From Rubrobacter sp. (GTDB taxonomy: Bacteria > Actinomycetota > Rubrobacteria > Rubrobacterales > Rubrobacteraceae), in contig JACDDK010000010.1 of NCBI GenBank assembly GCA_013817025.1, forward strand, positions 2,750-15,288: a stretch of 12,539 nucleotides of DNA, written 5' to 3'. The notes beneath the pieces are model-generated. The model had not been told where the DNA came from. It saw nothing but the letters and a program-made list of their open reading frames with translations, and did no database searches. Shown here in pieces: positions 1 to 6,670 of this stretch. Each line of letters starts with the position of its first letter. The stretch's first letter is position 1. Position numbers and translations under genes: made by a program.

Positions 1-1046
1 GGCCGCACTTCCAGCCCAGGGTAGTTGCCGACGAGAAGGGTGTTCTCCGTCTGGCCGTAGCCGTCGTAGATAGTTAGACCGTGTAGCTCCTTCCAGCGCT
101 CGATGACGGGCGGGTTGAGCGGCTCTCCGGCGGAGACGGCGTGTCGAATGGAGGAGAGGTTGGCCTCTTGCAACTCCTTCGTCTTGGCGAGTAGCCGGTA
201 TTCGGTGGGAGCCTGGCAGAGGACGGTGATGTTGTAGCGTTCGACGAGGTCCAGGCGTTCGGCGGGGTCGAAGCCGCCTTCGTGGACGAAGATCTCGGTC
301 CCGAAACTCCACGGCCCCAGAAACACGTTCCAGACGCTCTTAGCCCATCCCGTCCCGGACGTACACCACAGACGGTCGTTTTCCTGCAAGTCCAACCAGT
401 ATTTTGCCTGCATACCCTTGGCGTGCGTGTAGCCGTGCGTGTGCAACGCTCCTTTGGGATGCTGCGTCGTCCCGGATGTGTACAGGATGAACGCCCCATC
501 CCCGGCGGCGGTGTGCTCGGCGGTGAAGTTGCTGGATGCAAGCTGCATCATAGATTCGCAGGAGAACCAATCGAGTAAGTCCTCGCCGAAACGTAGAAAG
601 TGCTTGAGGCCCGGCACGTCCCCGCGCATCTTGTCGACGGCCTCGATGCCCTCGGGACCGGAGACGATGGCGACGGCACCCGAGTGCTCGGCCCTAAACT
701 TCAGGTCGCTCGCCCGGAGTTGCGGGGCGCAGGGGATGGCGATTGCGCCGAGCTTCAGCAATCCTGTAAGGACGATGTGCCATTCGGGGACCTTGCCGAG
801 GAGGACCATCACGCGGTCACCGCGTTTTATGCCGAAGTTGCGGGCGACGTTGGCGAAGCGGTTGGACTGGACGGAGACCTGCTCGAAGCGCAACCGTCGC
901 ACCTCGCCGCCAGTTCCCAGCCAGATCATGGCCCCCCGGTCCTCTTCCGCCCACCTGTCCACCACGTCGCGTCCGAAGTTGAACCCCTCCGGTGTCTCCC
1001 ACTCGAAGCCCGCGTAGGTCGCCCCGTAGTCCCCAATATTCGCCAT
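1..1046 (-). CDS. Medium-chain acyl-CoA synthetase (AMP-forming), N-terminal part, cut by the window edge
   Basis: An AMP-binding (ANL superfamily) acyl-CoA ligase that would activate a carboxylic acid to its acyl-AMP and then its acyl-CoA in the cytoplasm. I translated the complement by hand: the frame is open for 348 codons from the ATG at 1046 to the window edge, without a frameshift. The phosphate-binding loop YTSGTTQHPKG lies at residues 189-199, with Gln where Gly is usual. The adenine-binding motif YGQTE is at 330-334; that form is typical of the medium-chain (ACSM-like) branch. Family members are about 530-560 aa, so roughly 200 residues, including the C-terminal lid domain, lie outside. 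The start is supported by a strong AAAGGTGA ribosome site just upstream. It is divergent from the thiolase operon. Exact acid substrate is unknown; acetyl- or propionyl-CoA synthetase is less likely. Confidence 0.9.
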   Translation of the reverse strand, partial: MANIGDYGATYAGFEWETPEGFNFGRDVVDRWAEEDRGAMIWLGTGGEVRRLRFEQVSVQSNRFANVARNFGIKRGDRVMVLLGKVPEWHIVLTGLLKLGAIAIPCAPQLRASDLKFRAEHSGAVAIVSGPEGIEAVDKMRGDVPGLKHFLRFGEDLLDWFSCESMMQLASSNFTAEHTAAGDGAFILYTSGTTQHPKGALHTHGYTHAKGMQAKYWLDLQENDRLWCTSGTGWAKSVWNVFLGPWSFGTEIFVHEGGFDPAERLDLVERYNITVLCQAPTEYRLLAKTKELQEANLSSIRHAVSAGEPLNPPVIERWKELHGLTIYDGYGQTENTLLVGNYPGLEVR

Positions 1047-1089
1047 GGTGTCACCTTTCCCCAAAGGTAGCCCTTTTGTGCCGCATTCT

Positions 1090-1119
1090 ACTAGACGCTA
1101 GGATGTCCTGATGTGTCAA
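1090..1119 (-). promoter_or_regulatory. Candidate sigma-70-type promoter for the acyl-CoA synthetase gene
   Basis: Reading leftward, a perfect TTGACA lies at 1119-1114. After an 18-base spacer comes TCTAGT at 1095-1090 (4 of 6 matches to TATAAT). This would place transcription start about 35-40 bases before the ATG at 1046. A better -10 word, TAGAAT (1090-1085), overlaps but is 23 bases from the -35, too far for a normal promoter. Confidence 0.4.
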
Positions 1120-1210
1120 AGAAGCCGGGACACCGACGGAGAGCGCAACGTCCGAAGGCCTGTTTCGTGTTCGTCGCAGGGGTGGCGGTCGTGTTGCTGG
1201 TTGGATTTCT

Positions 1211-1242
1211 TTGACGAGGCGGCGCTTTTTTCGGGGTAGAAT
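1211..1242 (+). promoter_or_regulatory. Possible promoter elements upstream of the thiolase operon
   Basis: TTGACG at 1211-1216 and TAGAAT at 1237-1242 resemble -35 and -10 boxes. The spacer is 20 bases, longer than the usual 16-18. The -10 word sits about 37 bases before the preferred thiolase start, a reasonable leader length. Treat it as a candidate only. Confidence 0.3.
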
Positions 1243-1278
1243 GGACGGCGTTGGTTCCGAAGGACGGGAGGTTTGGTG

Positions 1279-2454
1279 GTGGAGCGGGCGGTAATTCTCG
1301 GGGCGGCGCGCACGCCGTTTGGCAGGTTCGGTGGGGCGTTGTCGCCGCTCGGCGCGCCTGAGTTGGGTGGGGCGGCGATCCGTGCGGCGGTGGACCGTTC
1401 CGGCGTCGAGGATGAAGAGCTTCAGCATTCGATATTCGGTGTCGTGGTGCAGGCGGGGGTTGGGCAGATCCCGAGCCGCCAGGCGAACTTCCACGCGGGA
1501 CTTCCGTACTCGCTTACGAGCGAGACGCTCAACCAGGTGTGCGCGTCGGGGATGAGGAGCGCGACGCTCGCGGAGACCATAATCCGGGCGGGCGACTACG
1601 AAGTGATCCTCGCGGGCGGCATGGAGAGCATGTCGAACGCTCCGTACCTGTTGCCGAAGACCCGTTGGGGCGCACGCATAGGCGACACGCGGGCCCTCGA
1701 CGCCATGATGCACGATGGGCTACTCGACGCCTTCGAGCATGTAAACATGATCCGGTTCGGCACCGACGGCGCGAAGAAGTTCGACATCTCCCGCGAGCAA
1801 CAAGACGAGTGGGCGCTCCGCAGCCACCACCGCGCCGCCAAAGCCACCGACGAAGGCCGTTTCGCCGGGGAGATAGCAGGTGTCAAAGTACCCGGCAAGA
1901 AAGGCCAGACGACTTTCGTGGATACCGACGAGTCCATCCGCCGCGACACGACCATCGAGAAGCTCGCCGCCCTCAAGCCGGTGGACGAGGGCGGCACCGT
2001 GACCGCCGGCAACGCGCCCGGCGTGACGGACGGGGCCGGGGCGCTGGTGCTGGCGAGCGAGTCTTTCGCGGAGAAGCGCGACCTCGAACCGCTCGGGACT
2101 ATCGTGGCGCACGCGAAGGTCGCCGAGAGACCGCCGGACTTGTTGACCGTGCCGGGCAACGCCGGGAAGCTGGCGCTCGATAAAGCTGGCTGGAGCGCGG
2201 ATGAACTAGACCTCGTGGAGATAAACGAGGCGTTCGCAGGCGTTGCCATACATTCGACGCGCATCCTCGGCGTCGACCCTGACACCGTCAACGTCAACGG
2301 TGGCGCTCTGACTCTGGGGCATCCCATAGGCGCGTCCGGCGCTCGCATCCTGATGACTCTTGTATTCGAGTTGCGGCGGCGGGGCGGTGGGCGGGGGCTT
2401 GCGGCGATCTGCTCCGGCGGTGGGCAGGGTGACGCGGTGTTGGTGGAAGTGTGA
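1279..2454 (+). CDS. Thiolase family acetyl-CoA C-acyltransferase
   Basis: A thiolase that either cleaves 3-ketoacyl-CoA with CoA or condenses two acetyl-CoA. With a start at GTG 1279 the protein is 391 aa, the standard thiolase length. The nucleophile Cys88 lies in LNQVCASGMRS, His348 in LGHPIGASGAR and Cys378 in CSGGGQGDAV. The positions closely match the classical catalytic Cys89/His348/Cys378 of the Zoogloea enzyme, and GGMESMS and NEAFAG are also present. The in-frame starts TTG 1273 and GTG 1276 are possible, but GGGAGGT at 1265-1271 lies 7 bases from GTG 1279, the best spacing. It is first gene of a rightward operon and divergent from an acyl-CoA synthetase, which favours a role in fatty-acid or branched-acid degradation. 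Direction of the reaction cannot be told from sequence alone. Confidence 0.95.
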   Translation: MERAVILGAARTPFGRFGGALSPLGAPELGGAAIRAAVDRSGVEDEELQHSIFGVVVQAGVGQIPSRQANFHAGLPYSLTSETLNQVCASGMRSATLAETIIRAGDYEVILAGGMESMSNAPYLLPKTRWGARIGDTRALDAMMHDGLLDAFEHVNMIRFGTDGAKKFDISREQQDEWALRSHHRAAKATDEGRFAGEIAGVKVPGKKGQTTFVDTDESIRRDTTIEKLAALKPVDEGGTVTAGNAPGVTDGAGALVLASESFAEKRDLEPLGTIVAHAKVAERPPDLLTVPGNAGKLALDKAGWSADELDLVEINEAFAGVAIHSTRILGVDPDTVNVNGGALTLGHPIGASGARILMTLVFELRRRGGGRGLAAICSGGGQGDAVLVEV

Positions 2455-2506
2455 GAAGACCATTCGTGATTTTGGCGGGGTCTTATAGTCGAAAGGAGTG
2501 GTTGAG

Positions 2507-2986
2507 ATGAGTGACGAGACCAGGAATAGCGCGGACAATCCTGGAGTGATCGCACCGCCGCCCCTGATCTACGCCGGGGCTCTAGCCGCCGGTCTGCTGG
2601 CGAACCGCCTGCGCCCGATCCCGTTCCTGCCGCCAGCGGTCGGGCGGATACTGGGTCCGTCACTAATAATTGGCGGTGCTCTGATCGGGATACTCGGTTT
2701 CCGCGAGATGCGCCGCGCTGGGACCAACGTGGACCCGTACAAGCCCTCGACGGCTATCGTCGAAGAGGGACCATACCGCTACACCCGCAACCCACTCTAC
2801 CTCGGGATGACCCTGATCCATATTGGCGTCAGCGCACTCGCCAACGCCTTGCCACCCATCCTGCTGCTACCCATAGTCCTCGCCGTCATGCGGCGCGGCG
2901 TGATCGAGCGCGAGGAACGCTACCTCGAACGCAAATTCGGCGACGAGTACCTATCCTACAAAACACGAGTACGGAGATGGATTTGA
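2507..2986 (+). CDS. Isoprenylcysteine carboxyl methyltransferase-like (ICMT/PEMT-type) membrane protein
   Basis: A 159-aa integral membrane protein of the ICMT/phospholipid-methyltransferase-like superfamily, whose members move a methyl group from S-adenosylmethionine within the membrane. Hydrophobic stretches lie at about 19-33, 48-65 and 100-128, the last probably a helical hairpin. The family signature GPYRYTRNPLYLG is at residues 88-100, followed by the C-terminal EREERYLERKFGDEYLSY segment at 134-151, including the conserved Glu pair. The ATG at 2507 is preceded by GAAAGGAG at 2491-2498 with 8-base spacing; an in-frame GTG at 2498 overlaps that site and is unlikely. It lies 52 bases after the thiolase gene and overlaps or nearly touches the hydrolase gene. 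The substrate is not known: bacterial members are rarely characterised, and prenylated protein is improbable. Confidence 0.85.
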   Translation: MSDETRNSADNPGVIAPPPLIYAGALAAGLLANRLRPIPFLPPAVGRILGPSLIIGGALIGILGFREMRRAGTNVDPYKPSTAIVEEGPYRYTRNPLYLGMTLIHIGVSALANALPPILLLPIVLAVMRRGVIEREERYLERKFGDEYLSYKTRVRRWI

Positions 2987-3003
2987 ACGGAGCAAACAAC
3001 GCC

Positions 3004-4074
3004 ATGCCGGAAGAAGTAACCGCGAGAACGGTAGCAACGCCCCGCCTCGAAACACATATTCTGGAACGCGGCCCCGAAGACGGCATCCCCGTAGTCTTTA
3101 TCCACGGCAACGTCTCATCCTCGCTGTTCTTCGAGGAGACTTTGGCCGCGCTCCCGGACGGTTACCGGGGTATCGTCCCGGACCTTCGCGGTTTCGGCGG
3201 CTCGGAGACGAAGCCTCTGGACGCCACGCGCGGCCTGCGGGACTTCACCGACGACCTGCACGCGCTGGTCGAGACGCTTGAGTTGGAGAGAGCAAACTTC
3301 GTGGGGTGGTCGGCGGGTGGCGCGGTCGCCATGCAATTTGCGATGGATTACCCGGACGAGGTGGCGTCCCTCACCTTGATCTGCCCGATGTCCCCCTACG
3401 GCTTCGGCGGCACCAAGGACGCCGCCGGGACACCCTGCTGGCCGGACTACGCGGGCTCCGGTGCAGGTACGACCAACCCGGATTTCGTAAAGCGCCTGGC
3501 CGAGGGCGACCGCACCGACGAAGACCCGAACTCGCCGCGCAACGTGATGAACACCTCCTACTTCAAGCCGCCGTTCCGCGTCTCGAAGGAACGCGAAGAG
3601 ACCTACGTCACTTCCATGCTCTCCACCAAGACCGGTGAAGGCCACTATCCCGGCGACGCGGCGACTTCGCAAAACTGGCCGACCGTAGCGCCCGGCGCGC
3701 GGGGCATGAACAACGCCATCTCGCCCAAGTACTGCGATCTGAGTGCGTTTGCCCGGTTAAGTGGCGGCCCAGACGTGCTGTGGGTGCGGGGCTCCGACGA
3801 CCAGATCGTCTCGGACACATCCTTCCTCGACTTCGGCTACCTCGGCCAGCTAGGCTTCGTCCCCGGATGGCCGGGCGAAGAAGTCTACCCGCCCCAACCA
3901 ATGGTCTCCCAGACCCGCGCCATCCTCAACCAATACACTGCCAACGGCGGAACCTACCGCGAAGAAACAATCCCCGATTGCGGCCACTCCCCACACATAG
4001 AAAAGCCCGAAGAGTTTCGCAAACTACTCTTAGACTTCCTGGAAGCCCACCCTCAAAGAAAGCCCGCACCGTGA
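3004..4074 (+). CDS. Alpha/beta hydrolase with an extended cap region
   Basis: An alpha/beta-fold hydrolase, 356 aa from ATG 3004. In that numbering the oxyanion-hole HGN motif is near 34-36, VPDLRGFGGSE follows, the nucleophile elbow GWSAGG carries Ser103, the acid is probably Asp266 in GSDDQIV, and the catalytic His328 is in DCGHSPH. These give a complete Ser-Asp-His triad. Ordinary members are about 260-300 aa; the extra length is mostly a stretch of about 120 residues after the nucleophile strand, rich in Pro, Gly and Asn, likely a large cap. An in-frame ATG at 2977 would add nine residues and overlap the upstream gene by 10 bases, but its purine-rich ACGGAG touches the ATG. ACGGAG at 2987-2992 serves 3004 at 11-12 bases. 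No signal peptide is seen. Substrate unknown; esterase, lactonase or epoxide-hydrolase-like activity all remain possible. Confidence 0.88.
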   Translation: MPEEVTARTVATPRLETHILERGPEDGIPVVFIHGNVSSSLFFEETLAALPDGYRGIVPDLRGFGGSETKPLDATRGLRDFTDDLHALVETLELERANFVGWSAGGAVAMQFAMDYPDEVASLTLICPMSPYGFGGTKDAAGTPCWPDYAGSGAGTTNPDFVKRLAEGDRTDEDPNSPRNVMNTSYFKPPFRVSKEREETYVTSMLSTKTGEGHYPGDAATSQNWPTVAPGARGMNNAISPKYCDLSAFARLSGGPDVLWVRGSDDQIVSDTSFLDFGYLGQLGFVPGWPGEEVYPPQPMVSQTRAILNQYTANGGTYREETIPDCGHSPHIEKPEEFRKLLLDFLEAHPQRKPAP

Positions 4075-4604
4075 CCGGCGGCAACCTGCTTCCTCACGGC
4101 GACGCCTCCCCGGAGATCGCCGAATCCGCCTGGATCGCACCCGGAGCCTACTTCATCGGCAAGGTCCATCTCGGCGAGCAGTCGAGCGTCTGGTACGGGG
4201 CCGTGCTGCGCGGCGACACCGAGCCCATAAGCGTCGGGGCGCGCACCAACATCCAGGACGGCTGCGTGCTGCACACCGATTCCGGATACCCGGCGGTCGT
4301 CGGAGAGGGGTGCGTCATCGGCCACAAGGCCATCATCCACGGCTGTGAGATAGGCGACAACTGCCTCGTCGGCATGAACGTCACGGTCCTGAGCGGCGCC
4401 AAGATCGGTGAGGGCTCCATCGTCGCCGCTGGAGCCGTCGTCCCCGAAGGCCGCGAGTTACCGCCCCGCAGCCTCATAATCGGCATCCCGGCCAAGCGTG
4501 TTGGAGAGGTGAGCGAGGAACAGACGTGGGATATAGCGCGTGGAGTGAGGACGTATATGGATCGCGCCGCTGCTCACCGGGCGTCTCTGAAGCTAGATAG
4601 CTGA
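4071..4604 (+). CDS. Gamma-carbonic-anhydrase-like hexapeptide-repeat protein (YrdA/PaaY group)
   Basis: A 177-aa left-handed beta-helix protein of the gamma-carbonic anhydrase/YrdA/PaaY family, normally a homotrimer with zinc between subunits. The three likely zinc ligands are His68 (in VLHTD), His85 and His90 (in IGHKAIIHG). The family block VWYGAVLRGD is at residues 40-49, and repeated hexapeptide turns (for example VGEGCVIGHK, IGDNCLVGMN, IGEGSIVAAG) run from about 55 to 125. A C-terminal helix follows, with SEEQTWDIARGVRTYMDRA. The start GTG 4071 shares GTGA with the stop of the hydrolase gene, a four-base overlap typical of translational coupling; there is no strong separate ribosome site. 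The reading frame extends upstream inside the hydrolase gene but has no family similarity there. PaaY-type members can act as thioesterases, which would suit an acyl-CoA operon, but this is inference. Confidence 0.9.
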   Translation: MTGGNLLPHGDASPEIAESAWIAPGAYFIGKVHLGEQSSVWYGAVLRGDTEPISVGARTNIQDGCVLHTDSGYPAVVGEGCVIGHKAIIHGCEIGDNCLVGMNVTVLSGAKIGEGSIVAAGAVVPEGRELPPRSLIIGIPAKRVGEVSEEQTWDIARGVRTYMDRAAAHRASLKLDS

Positions 4605-4632
4605 ATGGGTGGTAGTTACAGTTGCCCGGTCG

Positions 4633-4648
4633 AGCATCTCAGGATGCT
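4633..4648. terminator. Possible weak hairpin between convergent genes
   Basis: AGCATC (4633-4638) pairs perfectly with GATGCT (4643-4648) around the four-base loop TCAG. It lies in the short gap between the convergent gamma-carbonic-anhydrase-like gene and the last leftward small gene, overlapping that gene's stop codon. There is no following T-run on either strand and the stem has only six pairs, so a true intrinsic terminator is doubtful. Confidence 0.2.
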
Positions 4649-4872
4649 GTCAGTAGAGCTTCTTCGATCTCTTGCGGCAACTCGATGGGGATGAAGTAGT
4701 GTTTCGGGTAGAGGTAGTCTTCGCCCGACTCGTCAACAACGCGCAGTAGATCTTGTTCGGTGGCGGTAGCGTCGGGGATAACGTTGTAGATCTTCCGCAA
4801 CTCCAGCGAGGCGTTGTAGTCCTCGTTGTGGACACATATTGCGAACCGATTTTCCGCTCTAGATATATCCAT
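4639..4872 (-). CDS. Small conserved hypothetical protein (77 aa), second of a pair
   Basis: A 77-aa acidic protein from ATG 4872 to the TGA at 4639-4641. It begins MDISRAENRFAICVHN and contains a SLELRKIYNVIPD segment, then RVVDESGEDYLYPKHYFIPI at about 45-63 and an acidic end, LPQEIEEALLTAS. Recollection suggests similar short proteins, usually unannotated, in cyanobacteria and other bacteria; I cannot name a Pfam family. The frame continues upstream to 4938, but that extension lies inside the previous gene, so I reject it. Its ATG is five bases after the stop of the preceding 77-aa gene, which implies coupled translation and a shared task. No membrane segment, signal peptide or catalytic motif is evident. 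A toxin-antitoxin or regulatory pair is conceivable but unproven. Confidence 0.7.
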   Translation of the reverse strand: MDISRAENRFAICVHNEDYNASLELRKIYNVIPDATATEQDLLRVVDESGEDYLYPKHYFIPIELPQEIEEALLTAS

Positions 4873-4877
4873 ACGCC

Positions 4878-5111
4878 CTAATCCAAAAGGTACTTTATTT
4901 TCAGTTCTTTCTTTCCGACGCCGTGCGCCTCGTACCAATGTACCTCAGCTTCGTGTACCGTGCCATTCGGCAGGCGAACCATCGTACGGCCTTTGAGCTT
5001 CCGCCACCGGCCGGTTCCATAGACCCTCCGCAGACGCTGGACCTCGCGGATGGAAGCGTCAACAGCTATAGTCTCGACGTTCGTGATCTTGCCGATTATC
5101 TCAAAGCGCAT
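4878..5111 (-). CDS. Small conserved hypothetical protein (77 aa), first of a pair
   Basis: A 77-aa basic protein from ATG 5111 to the TAG at 4878-4880. It begins MRFEIIGKITNVETIAV and holds a strongly basic centre, RRVYGTGRWRKLKGRT, at about 30-45, then MVRLPNGTVHEAEVHWYEAHG and the end KKELKIKYLLD. The positive middle could bind nucleic acid or an acidic partner. The following gene encodes a more acidic 77-aa protein, so a complex is plausible. I recall relatives in other bacteria as unnamed proteins but no characterised member. A TTG at 5153 would add 14 residues (LPNIRNRVG...), but no ribosome site precedes it; GGAAC just before ATG 5111 is also weak. It lies 73 bases after the DUF2442 gene and may share its transcript. 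Confidence 0.7.
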   Translation of the reverse strand: MRFEIIGKITNVETIAVDASIREVQRLRRVYGTGRWRKLKGRTMVRLPNGTVHEAEVHWYEAHGVGKKELKIKYLLD

Positions 5112-5184
5112 CGTTCCACGTATACCAACACGATTTCGGATGTTTGGCAACAAGCAAGATATTGCGACACGTTTTCGTAGTCGC

Positions 5185-5457
5185 TTACCCCGTTGTTGAT
5201 GTTTGGCGCGGCGCAGGTGCTCCGCAGAGCAAGCCTTCCGTCCTCAGATCCTCGTCCACGTCCGGCCAATGAATTCCGTAGCCTCCACCGCCGACTTGGC
5301 AGTTGTTTCGCTGCGCTGCCGTGGCATTCAATAATCTCGGGTACCACACGAGCGGCACACTGATCGTTCGCCCGTCCATCAAGGCGACGCTCAAAACGTC
5401 CTCCGTAAGTTCCACGCTCGCCACTCGCTCATCGGCCTGCGGCACTGAAAAGCTCAC
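5185..5457 (-). CDS. DUF2442 domain-containing protein
   Basis: About 90 aa from GTG 5457, matching DUF2442 almost throughout. The diagnostic pieces are DGRTISVPLVWYPRLLNAT at about 28-46, GGGGYGIHWPDVDEDL at 56-71 and EGLLCGAP at 74-81. DUF2442 proteins are small and unresolved in function, and are often encoded beside DUF4160 proteins in arrangements resembling toxin-antitoxin modules. No DUF4160 gene is recognisable here, so this copy is an orphan or has a different partner. The frame is open to ATG 5556, but that would overlap the metallopeptidase gene by 89 bases; GTG 5457 gives a normal DUF2442 length and lies 10 bases after that gene's stop. The start is uncertain because no good ribosome site is present; coupling to the upstream stop is likely. 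Confidence 0.8.
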   Translation of the reverse strand: MSFSVPQADERVASVELTEDVLSVALMDGRTISVPLVWYPRLLNATAAQRNNCQVGGGGYGIHWPDVDEDLRTEGLLCGAPAPRQTSTTG

Positions 5458-5467
5458 ACGAAAAATC

Positions 5468-6670
5468 TTACATCCATGGCACTTTACCGTTGAGAGCTTG
5501 CCTCTCCCATTGCCTGTAGCGGTTCTCGTTATGAAATTTGAGGTGGTGCATAACATCGAATACTACTTTGCTTGAAGAGGGGTCCTTCATGCCGGAGCCC
5601 TCTTCATCAACTAGTTGTTGCAGCAGCAGCTTGGATCGCACAAGTGCAGGTGGATGATTTGAATCTTGTCCAACCATATCTTCGAGTATGAGCAGACAGC
5701 CGCCAAGAAACCAGATCACTGCCAGGGTGTGGTCGACTGAGTAGCCAGCTTTCCTGTGATGCTCGCGAAGAAACCTCAAGCCTAAACGGTCCGCATCTAA
5801 CTCTTCCTTTTGTAAAGTATTCAATCGGTCTACCTCAATATCCGACAGCAAACTGCGTTTTGATGCAAAGGCGTTGCGTTCATAGTGGCCGAGGAGTAAG
5901 TGTCCGAACTCGTGCGCGACAATAAATATCTCCACGGAGTTCACGAGTAAATGCACTAAGTGTTGACGGTCATCCGTGATCGGGCGTAATGGAGCGACAT
6001 TGGGCCATTTGTAGACAAAGGCCGCAACAAGAGTCTCCAACCATCTTAGATTACCTTCTTCGTTTGTTATTACAGCATGGGCAAGATCGCTCTCAACTAA
6101 GGAGATTTCTAGACCGTTAGAATTCATCGTAGCCTTATAGAAAGTAGCAACGGTTTTCGCCAACGAGTGAAGAAAAGTAAATAGTCCATCATCTAAAGCA
6201 ACTATCAGGCCACCAGCGGGGACTGCACAGGCCATCCCATTGATTTGACCTGTTGGTAAAGTACCGAAGGTTACCTCCTCTGGCACCTTGTAACCGAGCC
6301 TAATGATCGCTTGCTCGACGTCTCGAACCACACTATGCAAGATAGAGTAACCAACGGGATTGTCCGCTGCCGTTGGTACCTGGATGCTGAGTAAGTGTTG
6401 CTTTACCTCATCATAGTGTGACCGCAAGGGCTCACTTTCTTGTCCCGCGACATTCAAGGAACTGCTAAAAAGATTAGAAGCTCTTTCAAAGGCAGCTTTA
6501 CGTTGGATATCGTCTTGCAGCGATGCGTTCAAAGATAGTGAACTTCGGCTGCCAAAGTTGGAAAGCTCTCTAGCGATTCTCAACTGAAGCCAGTGCAGAT
6601 ACTCTACAGGCGTTGCCGTACGCGGATCAAATGCGTTATCTGCGTTAGAAGAGTTAATCTCGTTCACCAC
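5468..6670 (-). CDS. HEXXH zinc metallopeptidase, M48-like, in accessory block
   Basis: A 400-aa putative zinc-dependent peptidase. VAHEFGHLLLGH gives the zinc-binding HEFGH at residues 253-257, with Glu254 as catalytic base. KEELDADRLG at 288-297 supplies a probable third ligand, Glu290, spaced as in gluzincins. SNHPPALVRSKLL at 337-349 resembles the HP-containing element of M48 peptidases. Upstream, INGMACAVPAGGLIVALDDG at 143-162 recalls the strand before the M48 active helix, but about 90 extra residues separate it from HEFGH. The N-terminal 130 residues are unrecognised. A hydrophobic stretch at 316-333 could be a buried helix; there is no signal peptide, so it is probably cytoplasmic. 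The start is one of tandem GTGs (6670/6667) and overlaps the preceding small gene by 17 bases, indicating coupled translation. Codon use is less GC-rich than in flanking genes. The substrate is unknown. Confidence 0.75.
   Translation of the reverse strand: MVNEINSSNADNAFDPRTATPVEYLHWLQLRIARELSNFGSRSSLSLNASLQDDIQRKAAFERASNLFSSSLNVAGQESEPLRSHYDEVKQHLLSIQVPTAADNPVGYSILHSVVRDVEQAIIRLGYKVPEEVTFGTLPTGQINGMACAVPAGGLIVALDDGLFTFLHSLAKTVATFYKATMNSNGLEISLVESDLAHAVITNEEGNLRWLETLVAAFVYKWPNVAPLRPITDDRQHLVHLLVNSVEIFIVAHEFGHLLLGHYERNAFASKRSLLSDIEVDRLNTLQKEELDADRLGLRFLREHHRKAGYSVDHTLAVIWFLGGCLLILEDMVGQDSNHPPALVRSKLLLQQLVDEEGSGMKDPSSSKVVFDVMHHLKFHNENRYRQWERQALNGKVPWM

Noticed and set aside
74..1070. Several open frames on both strands at the left end, up to 192 codons
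   Set aside because: They overlap the AMP-binding synthetase frame, which carries the real family motifs; their translations are compositionally biased and without domains.
1596..2663. A 355-codon minus-strand open frame opposite the thiolase gene
   Set aside because: The plus-strand thiolase has all catalytic residues. The minus frame is Ser/Pro/Arg-rich without recognisable domains, as expected of a shadow in GC-rich DNA.
3780..4070. In-frame upstream extension of the gamma-carbonic-anhydrase-like gene
   Set aside because: It is out of frame inside the hydrolase gene, Arg/Pro-rich and lacks any hexapeptide pattern; GTG 4071 gives the normal family length.
4923..5575. Plus-strand open frames of about 85-90 codons opposite the small genes
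   Set aside because: The minus strand holds a recognisable DUF2442 domain and the two coupled small proteins; the plus frames have no ribosome site or known domain.
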